NCBI RefSeq assembly: GCF_032062135.1
Contig: NC_092859.1
Location: 25,765,602 to 25,829,601, forward strand
Source: Pyxicephalus adspersus
Taxonomy: Eukaryota; Chordata; Amphibia; Anura; Pyxicephalidae
Direction of reading: 5' to 3'
Length of the DNA stretch: 64,000 bases
Part shown: in pieces, positions 37,501 through 49,500 of the stretch
Layout: every line of letters begins with the position of its first letter
How positions within the stretch are numbered: the stretch's first letter is position 1
Made by a program: the position numbers and the translations under genes
The notes under the pieces: model-generated
What the model was told of the DNA's origin: nothing
Database searches by the model: none
Seen by the model: the letters and a program-made list of their open reading frames with translations, nothing else

Positions 37501-40500
37501 CTCAATAGGAACAGGGAACGTTTACAAAAAAAGGACACAAAGAATATTCCCTTTTACAAACTGGATCTGCTGAAATATAATGGGATACATCCATAATTTC
37601 ATACATTTATGCTGTATATGATAAATCTAAAAAAAAATAACATCTGTCTATCAAAACGGAAATGAAACGTTAGCAAATCAGATCAGTTTTCCATTTTTCA
37701 GGGGACTTGTTACAGGCATAATTTTGATTTTGATGTCATCACAATGACCATTACATGATCACCATGCAATCACCATGCTTTCTGTGGGTCCTAGGTGTCT
37801 GTGGAATGGCCCCTCTCTCCACCCAGTGGATTCTGAATCGGATTGTCGGTGGGGAGGAAGCTTGCCCCAATTGTTGGCCATGGAATGTGGAGCTGATGTT
37901 TCAGGGAGGTTTTGTGTGTGGCGGGGTAATTCTGTCACCAGAATGGGTGCTGACTGCAGCCCACTGCTTACTGTAAGTTGCAATCAATTTAAAGTCTTGA
38001 ATAATGGAGTAATATTTAAGTTATATATAAAACCAAAACTTTTACACATTCGGACCACTATCAGGCTTTTTCATGCTGTGTGCCAGGAGAAATTCCATCT
38101 TAGAACCTTGTCACCAGAAGATTCCCCAAATACAAATGTCTCCTGTTACAGTGACAAGTAAAATTTGTATTTACCTTCAGCTTGTGAATGGATTTTTCTT
38201 GATCTCTTGTCTTGTCATAAATGGTGAGGGTGAATCCCCTCCATGGAGAAACAGTCAGCAATAAAAACCTGATAGAAGTTCTAACTCTTCAGCATAATGT
38301 AAAATAATTATTTTATGTTTTCTTGGTAATGCTGGCACAGGTCCCCCGATCCCTCCTTGTATTTGATAATTGGTGGCATCCATGACAGATTCCTAAACGC
38401 ATCCAATGAACAGGTCAGTTTTCTTTTGGTCCTATCAGGCATGCTAGGTGCATCAGTGATCTGAAAGGGATTCTTTTAACATCAGTAAGTCTTTACTGCA
38501 AACAAACCATAATTATTTGGCCCAGGCAATTAAAATTCACTGGGTTGACACTTGAGATAAGAGAGGTGCCAATTGGTTGACCAGAGTCTAATTGTGAGGG
38601 ACCTGGAGACCATTCTTCACTTGTAAGGGGTTCTACTATCAGGGGATATACAATACGAAGTAAGGATTCACATGTCTTATCAGAACATACTTATTGAGTC
38701 CAGAGTTCAGCTTTTTTATGTAGATATCATCCAAGGATCCACCAAGGTGTGAATAGAAAATACAGTCCAGAGGTTGGAATTGGTTAATGGAGTTTAGTTG
38801 TAAGCATTTTCTAGCTCTGTCTTTTTATCTCCTGCAGAGAAGAAATGTCCTGGCTATCACTGCTCATGAAAACTTTAATATCCTCACCTTTAACTATGAC
38901 GTAGGAATGCTACGCGTGGAGGAACCATTTGTGTTTAATGACTTTGTACGTCCAGTCTGTCTGCCCAGAAAGAATGAGCCCATTGAGCCATCTTCCTTAT
39001 GTGTGGTCACTGGTTGGGGTGGCACTGGAGAAGGTGACTGCACACAGAATAACCCCATCATTGTGTGTTTATGATTGCAGCTTCTAGTTTCATGTTTTCA
39101 TGTGTTCTGTATCTAGTTGGAAATTTTTCCAGCCGATTGCAGCAGCTACAAGTCCCCATTCTCAATACTGAGGTGTGCAATACCACTTACTATCCCGGGA
39201 TGATCTCAAAGCAAATGATCTGTGCAGGGTTTCCAGAAACTGGTGGAAAGGATGCTTGTACGGTAAGACAATTTGTCAATATTGAGCCTAAACCAAGACT
39301 ATTGAAGTGGATCTTTCATTAAATATGCATTCCACTCCTAGGCACAACATGCATTCCTATAAAATTCTGCATGAAATAGTTCTTAATTTGTCACAATATA
39401 CAGCAACAAAAGCTTCATATTTTAGCCACTATTGAGCTGCAGTCCAGTGACTTTGCCTACGCTGGGATTATTTCATCAGTGTGCTACAGGCAGTATGGAG
39501 CATTTCTAAGTTTCCTCTCCACCTACGATCCTGCAAAATCATAACATTATCTAGATCTGCAGGGGCAGATCTGTCAGAGAGTTGTTAACACAACCAAGAA
39601 CTGCACAAACACCAGAATTTACAGTGTGGCTTAAAAGTTTATACACCCTGTACAATTTTCTATACTTTTTTAAAAATTTGAAAACATCTGGTGGGGACTC
39701 CACCAATCAACAGGTCTTGTAACCTTTTCCAGGTTTATGAGCATCAACAACTCTTTTTCCAAAGGTTCTCAGACACCCCGTTTCTTTGAGCCATGATAAA
39801 GGTCCATAAATACGTTGTATGTGTGATCAGACTTTGATGGATCTCCATTTTACTTTACACCTAATTGTCATTCCATTGATTGAAAACACCGCACCAAATT
39901 TCACCTTCAAATGTGTTCTCCCGGGAATTTTTTTTCAAGCTGGGTTGGAAGTAGCCTTAGGCTGGTGGCAGCCCCTGTATTGTGACCCAACTTTTCAGTA
40001 ACCACTCAAAAACAACTGGTGCGCCCAGCTAAACGGTGCTGGGGAGAACACTGAATATTATAATACTAAGGATTCATTTACTTTTGCCACATGCAAATAT
40101 GTTTTCGGATAATTTTTGTTTTATTTATTACATTTCATTTCATATTCTACTTTTAGGACCTGTTTGAATATAAAATTATGTTTTAGGTCACATTCATACA
40201 AAAGAATACCAAGCTTTCAAGCATCATTGTACATGATTATGTCACCTTTAGGGTGGCATCTTAACCCAGAAAGTAGGTAGTGACTCTGGATCAAGACACA
40301 ATCAATCACAATCAAGACAATGGTAGAGCATTCCAGGGTAGTGAGTGTCCATACGGTTCTTTACAGCCTCCACTGGAAATACATAAGACATAGGACTGCA
40401 ATCGTGAGACCAAAGGCATTTTTTAAAGACTTTTGTAGATGTAAACTTATTTTTGAAATTACATAACATAAAGATTGGGCTTAGATCTTCTTGACCTAAC

Positions 40501-43500
40501 AATGTTATACCAAGCATAGTGACCTCTAGTATCCAGATTTCAGAGCGGTGAATTGTTAGTGGTTCATATAGGTTACTGCTCATTTTCCTTTCCTTCCAGG
40601 GAGACTCCGGAGGTCCTCTGGTCTGCCTCAGTACCAACAACTCCTACGTGGTTTATGGCATTGTAAGCTGGGGTGTTGGATGCGCCCGGGCAAAAAAGCC
40701 GGGAGTGTATGCCAGGATCCGTTCTTTACTGAGCTGGATAGAAGACACTCTACAAGGTCAATGGTTTGGATTTGGAGTGACTTTTTAATGGAGAATGTTT
40801 TTGACCAATATAATTGTTATCTTGTATTTGTTATAGAGAGGAACGACCAAATAAATTACCATCTGACCCTGCCAGAGAGACCAGTGGAATTACCAGCGTG
40901 GAATGACATCCCTAGCGTTCAAGGTGGTAGGTAGCCAGTAAAAAGAATGGCAGGAATTTCAGCTGCCATTTTGTATGTAGTGTATGTGTAGATTTGTTCG
41001 GCAAATAAGTCTGCAAGGTGGTATAAAATAATATTGAGTCTGCCCACTTTTTTAAATTAGCCTATAGCTATGTGAACATATTTTCTCCTCTTCCTTTTTA
41101 ACATCAACATTAATTGTTTTAAGGAAACAATTTTCAATTCTTCAGGGACCCCCCTGCTATGATTACAATATCCACAACTCAAAGTACATTAGCATTGTGG
41201 TCAGTGGAAGAAAAGTTCCTTACATTGCTGTCTGGTGAAAAGAATGTCACCCTTACAGATAGCCAAAAAGATAACTGGATCAGTTAATTGACCGGAGAGC
41301 CACAAATTGCTTATTGCTCAAGGGACCCCTAGCAACCTCTGGGGGAACCCTGGTTAAGAAACACTGATCTAGAGCATTAACAGCTTTCACAGCCATAGTA
41401 TAAAAATTACAGAACATCTCGACCCACGGTATAAAGATAAGGAGGGATCAGTAGTCAAAATCATGAAAGGTGACAAAGCTGGTCTTCCACAGACAGAACA
41501 GTGAGTGAGTTTGGTCCCACTAGGACAGGAAAAGTGTTATGCTTAGGAAAATTAAGAAAACAACTAATGGAGTCATCACATAGTAGGACTGGTACGTACG
41601 TTGTAATATAGACCAATTTTGCTTGTAGCATATTAGATACACTTTAATGAGAATTAATGTCCACGTTGGATGTTTAATTCCAGTTTTTTTCATCGGTTCT
41701 CTTGTTTGTAGAATCGGTGCAAAAGGATGACAGCCTAACTGGCAAATATGTCTAAGGCAGTGTTTCTCTAACTTGCTATACTTTCTATATCCACAACCCA
41801 CATTAGTCTGGTGGTCAGTAGAAAGAATGTCACCCTTACAGATAGTTATAAAGATAACTGGTGTCACTTGAACTGAGAGGCACAAATTGCTCATTACTCA
41901 AGGAGCCCCTAGCAACCTCTGGAGGAACCCTGGTTTGAGAAACACTGATCCAAAGTGTACTGGCAGACTTTTCATAACATTACAATCCGATACAAAGTTA
42001 GTGTTATATATATTCTCATAGCCCCCCCATCTCTCATTCCCAGCAGTGCAGTTTTCTTACATAAATACAAAATACAATGGTATTCTTCTCAAACATATCA
42101 CATCTACTTGGGTCCAGGTTGTCCTAGTCAAGCCGTCCTCCAGGCTGGGTCTGGCGATCTGAAATCTCCTGGTTATCCAATGGCCTACAAGAAAAACCTG
42201 GACTGCTGGTGGAATCTTTATGCTTCCCCAGGCCGTCAGCTCCGGATTGTGATCATAGATTTGGCCTTGGAGAAGTCACCAAACTGCACCTGGGATGCTC
42301 TGACAATTTACGATGGAGCCAATAATCAGTCACAGTTATTAGGTAGGTGTTTTATTGGGGATAGTAGGGCAAATGTACCCTGACACCTATTACATAAGGA
42401 GGATTAGAATAAAGTGACTCGGTTACCTACCTGTGTATAAATGCCGGGTTGTATTCCCAACACCTATTTGAACCCAGGAAGTTACTTGGATGAATGCATT
42501 TGTATGCCAGGTGGTCAAGCAGAGGATTTCTCCTAAATGTCGTGGCAACAAATTAGGATTTGGGAATTTCCATCATTCACTGTCCCAGTGACAAAGGCTG
42601 GCACGCTCCCAAAAACCTGCATGAGTTAATTACTGCAGCACTGAATCCCTGTGCAGGTAAGTATTTTGCCAAATTCTGATCAGCCATTTTTTTAAGTGTA
42701 TGTCAAAGCAAAATGTGTTTTAGTCCTCAATGGAATGGTGAAACATGATTCTTGTCTGTGTCCCCATTGTCAAGTTGGAAATGAGGGTAATCCAATGTTT
42801 ACATATTCAGAGTAAGAAAAGAAGGCAAATCATCCAATGGGGTAAATGCCCTGGCTAAAGTTGAAAGTTTCCTCACTTTGGGAAGATTCTTTTTATTTTA
42901 ATTGTCCTATTGTGTCTGTAGTATACTTTGCTTTCATCAACATACTGTTTGTACTGCAAAACAACTGATGGGGTCCTTGTACTGGTTCTGCCTTCCCCCA
43001 ATTTACATTTTGCTGTAGAGGCTATACTTCAGTATAAAACCTAGTGCATCCAATCTCTTGTATAGACACCAACAAAAGTGGTGTTTAATCAGTCGACGCG
43101 TTTCGCGGCAAATGTGACAGTTTCTTTAGGACATGTCAGGAGATCTACAATATATTGACATATATTCAACTTTACAAAAAAAAAACTATAATATAATACA
43201 TAGTAAAAATACATACCTTTCAGTTCAATAAAGAACCATAGTTGTAACAATTATTACCTACAATGATGAAAATGCTCATAATTGTCCATACAACTTTCCG
43301 CACATTGTGTAACAACAAGCAATAGAAGGCAGCAAGAAACACAAGCGGCTCCATAAAAATCCTATCAAGTTCCTGGATTCCTGAAGAAGCGGTCACATTT
43401 GCCGCGAAGCGCGTCGACTGATTAAACAGCACTTTTGTTGGCATCTATACAGGAGATTGGATGCTCTATGTAAATAGTTTTTTATGCAGCTGCTACTATC

Positions 43501-46500
43501 ATTGTTGCTGCTTTTTTGTACTTGAATAAAAGTTTTATTGTTTTTATACTTCTAATTGGCCCCAAAAGTCCCACTATTGTGTGTTTTTGTTGGAAGTATA
43601 GCTTGTATCGGGGATGTGGCCTTGTAAATTGAATTATAGAGGAATTTTACCTTTCACCTTTTTTTGCTGTAGAGGCACTGAGAGACACCGATACACATTC
43701 AGTCATGAATGTAATTATATATTAATGGATACAGAGCTACATTATTTTGTGTCTTTTATTTCGTCCCCGTTTTTAGGTTGTGTTCAAGTGTTACCCACCT
43801 GTTCTCTTCAGATAACATGTCTTTTGTGTTTTTCTAGTTACCCTATGTGGAAATGTATCTGATTTGACTTTGCAGTCCAATGGCAGCCACCTAACACTTC
43901 ACTATCAAACGAACTTGTCTATGACCGGCCATGGATTCCACCTAAAATATAACTCTGTTAATGAAGAAACACCCCAGTCCCAAAAAATGATCATAACAAA
44001 TAGTAAGTTTTGATCCTTTATGTTTGTTTGGATTTGTGTGTAATACCAAATTTAAAATAAATGCACAATGTACAGTTCTAATGCTTCCCTACCAGATATA
44101 AAAAGTTGCTTTCATAATGAAAGATATAAAGTAATAATAAAAATATATATTCATAAATAATAATATAGATAAAGGTTACCATTCACCCTATTACTCATTT
44201 TATTTTTTAACAAATGCCTGGATGCAAAGTTTATGCTAAACTACAGAAATTTAGAGATGTGTGTGATTCTCTATGAACGGACAAAACTTTTATCTTAGTT
44301 TGTTCCTGAACACTTTTTTTTTTTGCATAAATTGTTTTAAGTTTTTTTTAATATAAAATATTATAATTACTTTTTTCTAACCATAATGTATGTGTAATGT
44401 GCCTTTTAAAGGTAGGTAGCTTATACTTTGTATTTTTAAGGAAACTGTGGGTGGACATTGGTGGATCCTCTGGTGGCAGGTGGACCCAAGAAAATACCAG
44501 AGATTGTTACCAATGAAACAAGGACAGTGCGGGTGGTTGGAGGCCAGGTCGCCCCCTGGAATTCATGGCCATGGATAGCCAGCATGCAAAGCATGAACAG
44601 GACACACTACTGCGGAGCAACAATCATCCACGAAACATGGCTAGTGACTGCCGCACACTGCAGATTTATGTAAAACAGATACTTTATTTTTATTCATTGT
44701 GGAACATTATTATATTAATATGTATTTGTGTTTTGTTGACATACCATGACTTTAGTTAATGAATAGATACTTTATTATTCATTTGATAATATTTGGAAAT
44801 GTGATTCATATACATTTTTAAATACTTTGTTGTAAAGCACTTGGTTTGCCCTATCTCCCCCAAGAAAGCCAAATGGCAAAACGCATTAAGAATCGAGAAT
44901 CTTTTTTGTATTTTATGAACTCTTTAATTTCTCCTTTCCCATCAAGTGATGCATATACTAATACATACATAAAATTGTGGCAGGTGAACTCTATATAGAT
45001 TTTGCCTATTTTGTAGAAGCTCCCTATTATGTAGAAGCATATCAATGACTAAACATATCTAAAGTGCCAAAAAAACCCTCCTTTTTTAGAATCTTTCCTT
45101 GTTTGCATATGTAGTTCCAGGGGGTTGGCATAACTCTATTATTACTACATCAAACAAGGAACCAGAGCTATAATTTATTGTTTGACAGTCAGAGCAACCA
45201 GATCCTCCTCTTTGTTGTCCATCAAAGAATTTTTTAAAGGAAGTGGCTGCTTTTGCTATTTGGCCACATCACCTTGTTAGGTCCAGTTGCCTGGAGCTTT
45301 TCAAACCAGTAACTGTGCATTCATTTTGTGGAAAGTGATTTGGTTTTCTTTTGATTTTACCAGGATTTCTGGTTTGATATTCCAAACTTCTGCTGTACCA
45401 CAACTGATCGAACTTTCCTATTATTCCCTTATCCTTTCTTAGGAATTGCTTTTTTTGTGAGCAGACAACAAATTATGCTCTCCATGCCCTTACTACTGTA
45501 AAAAAGAAAGATGAGACAATCTTTAAAGTTTTTTTCTGAATAACATAAATGTAATTCATTTAATTTATATTCACAGTGTTGGGTTTGACAGAGTGTTTGT
45601 GGGAATAAATAATCTGTCACAGCCAGAACAAACAGAAGTCTTTGTAAAACGCACATTCACGCACATTCTTTATGACCCTGAATATATTCCTCCAGAACAC
45701 GACCTCCGTTTGCTGGAGCTTAAGACTCCTCTTGTTCTTGGTAAGAAACATGAAATAAATGTAATTAAATCAATAAAACAATTTCCTGTAGACACAGGTG
45801 AGAAAAGGTAGAAAGTGATAAAGGTGCCATCCTAGACAACAGTCACTGTAACCATATAATGCCAATTTATTAAAAAATGGGGCCCTCTCATTCCATGTTT
45901 ACTCAATATTAACTAAATATTGGTCAGAAGTTCACATTTTTAGCCCAATAGATGTAATTCCCCTGCTCAGACCATCATTATTTAATACAGCAGGTGGAAC
46001 ACTCCAAAGAGCTGGGTGGGAGGCATTACTCATGGTGGTATCCATGTAAATGATTTATATGTGGAAGATATTGATCCTTTATATTAGTGTATGGCCACAA
46101 TAAGACACCTAAAGGAACTCAATTACAAATGTGCTAAGCAGAGTTTACCATTCTAGGTTTGCTGGATCACCCAGATCCATTGATGAAAGTTTATCCTCTC
46201 CAGCCTTGGAGAGCTTTAATAAATCAGGTCCAATCTGTCAACGGGGCCCTGGAGAAAGTGGAGATCTTCTAAAACCTAAAACTGACTCTAAAACCGGTCC
46301 AGCTCAAAGAAAATAAAGGAGCCCTTCTTTAGCTACCCTTATTTGCAAAGCGAATTAGCAAATGGTGGATGTAACCACTTGGTGCCAACAGTGGGATAAA
46401 CTAGTTTACTGCTTATTGAAGAATTAATGTAGCAGTGACGTGTTTTATAGACTGACATAGTTTAGTAATTAAATAAAAAGCCATTCGGCACAGTCCATAC

Positions 46501-49500
46501 GTTATGTTATGGTGTTTTCACGTTTGTTTTTTCATCACATACATCCTGTGTATGCAACATGGCAACTGCTCTTTTGGGATCACATGGTCTGTGCGTTTAT
46601 ATGACCTACCAACCTTTCATATTGAAACTATTTAGCTGCACAAACATATTTCACCTCCAATACAATCTGCTCCAAATGATTGTTGTCTGCCATGGCACCC
46701 AGTGTTACCAGCTGGTTACCAAGCTACAGGCTCCATGGTTCCTGAGCCAGTAGCAGACCAGAAGCGTGGTGCAAATTTATATGTGTATGTTGTACTGATC
46801 AACTTATAGGCAGTAGGATGAAGTGCAGGGAATAATGAGGCCACATTACATGAGCATGGTATACATAAACAGTTACCCCCTCCTCCCAGATATTTTGACC
46901 ACTGAGGGCAGAATGTGTGCTGCTTTTTCTTCTGTGGCACTGACATATGTTTTAATGAAATGTTAGACCGGAATCCTTCAATTTTGCACCCTTTTTTAGG
47001 TGCATCAGTTGGTATAATGTGTTTACCCGAGAAAGAAGAAGAATTTACAGACAATGAATGTCTGACAGCGGGGTGGGGAGCTGTAAAAGGTAACCAGAAC
47101 TTTTATAATGTATGTGTAATCAACTTTACTATTTTGCCGTCCTGTTAGTGTATAAAAATACCACAGACAGTGCTGCACTGTTAACAGTTCTCAGCTATAT
47201 CTGGGAATACAGAATACATTTCTTTATGGTATAGAGACGAGGAGAGGGATAGTCTTTCCGTAATCCTTTTACAGGCTGACAACACTCCTTCATATATACT
47301 GTACAGGGAAAGTTATCATCCTAGAACAGGCAGTTTAGTACTTATCACTAGATGAAAAAAAAACAGAGAAAAATCCTGAAAAAAATTCTAAGGCAGCCAC
47401 AGGTGAACTGCGATATATAATAATAAATTGTTAATTTACTCATTGCTAAACAAATGAAGGAACTACAGAGGCAAAAAGTAAATGATTTCATTTTATTAGG
47501 GTTTAGATACAGATGTTAAAGTAATAATAATACACGTTTTTTATATTATGTATTTCTTAAATTCATAAATGTATTTTAAATGCAATCTGCTCTGTAATAC
47601 TCGGCAGAGGAGAACTAGGAGAGGAAGTATTGTAAACCAAACAATGAGTAAGCTTCTTATAGTAAGTACAGGATTGTTTGCTTTACCTGTAATTTAATCA
47701 TATAGTGCTGACATATCAAGTCCATAGGCCATTCCATAGTCATTTGTCATTAACACAGTCTAAGGCCAATTTTTAGGGAAAGCCAATTAACCTATAAATC
47801 TTTATACAAACTCCATGCAGATAGTGGCCTGGCTGGGATTGGAACCTGGGTCTTAGCCTAACACAATATGGACACCCTGTCCTTGCAGTGCTATGTACAC
47901 ATGTGCAATGGTTCTCGTCTGATAATCGTCTCAGACCGTTCTGACAGATCCACGGACAATGGACGACAAATGATGTTAATGCAAGTGAAAGGGAGAGAGC
48001 GCAGCGGGGTGCTGCTCCATCGCTCCCCCCTACCCTCTCCATAGAGCAGAACGGTGCTTAATGTACAGCACACATTCATGCATCATGCAATAATAGTTGT
48101 TGGAAAGGATTGTGAAAGATCCTTTCTGAAAACAATTATTGCTTGTGTGTATGTAGCATTACTGTACCTTTGCTGTCTAATCAGAGGCTGTGATCAGACC
48201 CCTGACCCGGCTGTATTGTTTTACCTGCAGTGAAAAAAATTCAGGTCAGGAATTTGTCTGTGCTGTCTGGCAACGCTGAGAAAATCTGAAAATCGGCTAA
48301 ACAGAATATAATAGATTTTAGGTCTTTGTCCTTTTGTATACTTTGTTATACATAATGTTATCTGAGGACTCAGAATTGGATCAGAATTTTGTCAAAAATT
48401 AAAAAAAACTTCTGTTGTATCAAACTGCTGGATACAATTCCCACTATCCGGTTGTATACTACTCCCTTCATCAGCTATATATGTGCAGGTTTTCCATCTT
48501 CTATTAGAATAAGTAATTCCTAGAAGACTATCTAGCTCAATGGTTCTCCTGCTATCATAGTAACACAGCTCCAACAATACTCAGTTGGTGGTATAATGAC
48601 GTTCCTGTTTTTTAGGTAAACAGTTTCCCAAGATCCTGCAGCAAGCGAAGATTCCTCTAGTGACTAAAGAAGAATGCATGAAAATCTGGGGCCCGGACAT
48701 AACCGAGGGCAACATGTGTGCGGGAGCAGCTGGGGCCTCATCTTGTGTGGTGAGAAAAATTATTATTTTTAATGTTGCTTTAATGTTATGCATCAATGTT
48801 TGCATCAAAATCTAATATGTGCAAAGTCCTTGGTTCACTCAATAGGAGTAACAGTAGTAGTTGAAGTGGTCTCCATGCAGAGGTCTGGCATGCTCACTGC
48901 TGTTGAATCTATAATTCTTTAATCAGCAAGTCCATGCTCCTTCTGATTGGAGAGATATAACTCATCAGAGAATGCTGCACAGAGACCACTGTATCTATAT
49001 AAAGAGCAACGCTCCAATCCTACAGTACGCTGGTGGGCACAGGTTTTTCTACTGATATAATACAGCTCTCTAAAGCTGGAGAGGATACACTTTTATCAGT
49101 AAACCTTGATGATGCACCAAACCTGAAATAGAGTTCTTAATGTAATTTGCTATTTGTTAGAAAATGTTTTTTAACGTGGACCAGATCCATTGCAGATTTT
49201 TTGGATCACCCAGGTTCACTGATAAAAATGTATTCTCTCCAGTTTGGAGAACTTTAAACCAGGCCATATGTGACAACTAGCAAAGTTTCTCAAAATTCAA
49301 AAACGTTTCAAAAATTTCAAAAATCTCAATGAAGTTGGATATCCCAAAATGTCTGAAAACAATGAAAGTTTAGGGTTACTAGTTGAGTAAAATATTTTAA
49401 AAAATGTTAAGAAAAAAACGCTAGGTTTAAAATGACCTTGTTTCCAAATTAAACTTGTTTTAGTAGTCCTGGCTTTTTCTTTTTTAATCCAAAACTGTTT

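Larger units (their letters stand above)
40837..44002 (+). other. ovch1: Ovochymase linker and complete CUB domain 2
   Basis: Exon 40837-40923 is a short linker ([16 protein letters not shown]...). Exon 42118-42342 starts [20 protein letters not shown], continues [15 protein letters not shown], and has [15 protein letters not shown]. Exon 43838-44002 has [12 protein letters not shown] and closes [11 protein letters not shown]. The four CUB cysteines (GC, DC, NC, LC) and the SPGYP segment are present. N-glycosylation sites are likely at NCT, NQS, NVS, NGS and NLS. Confidence 0.9.
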
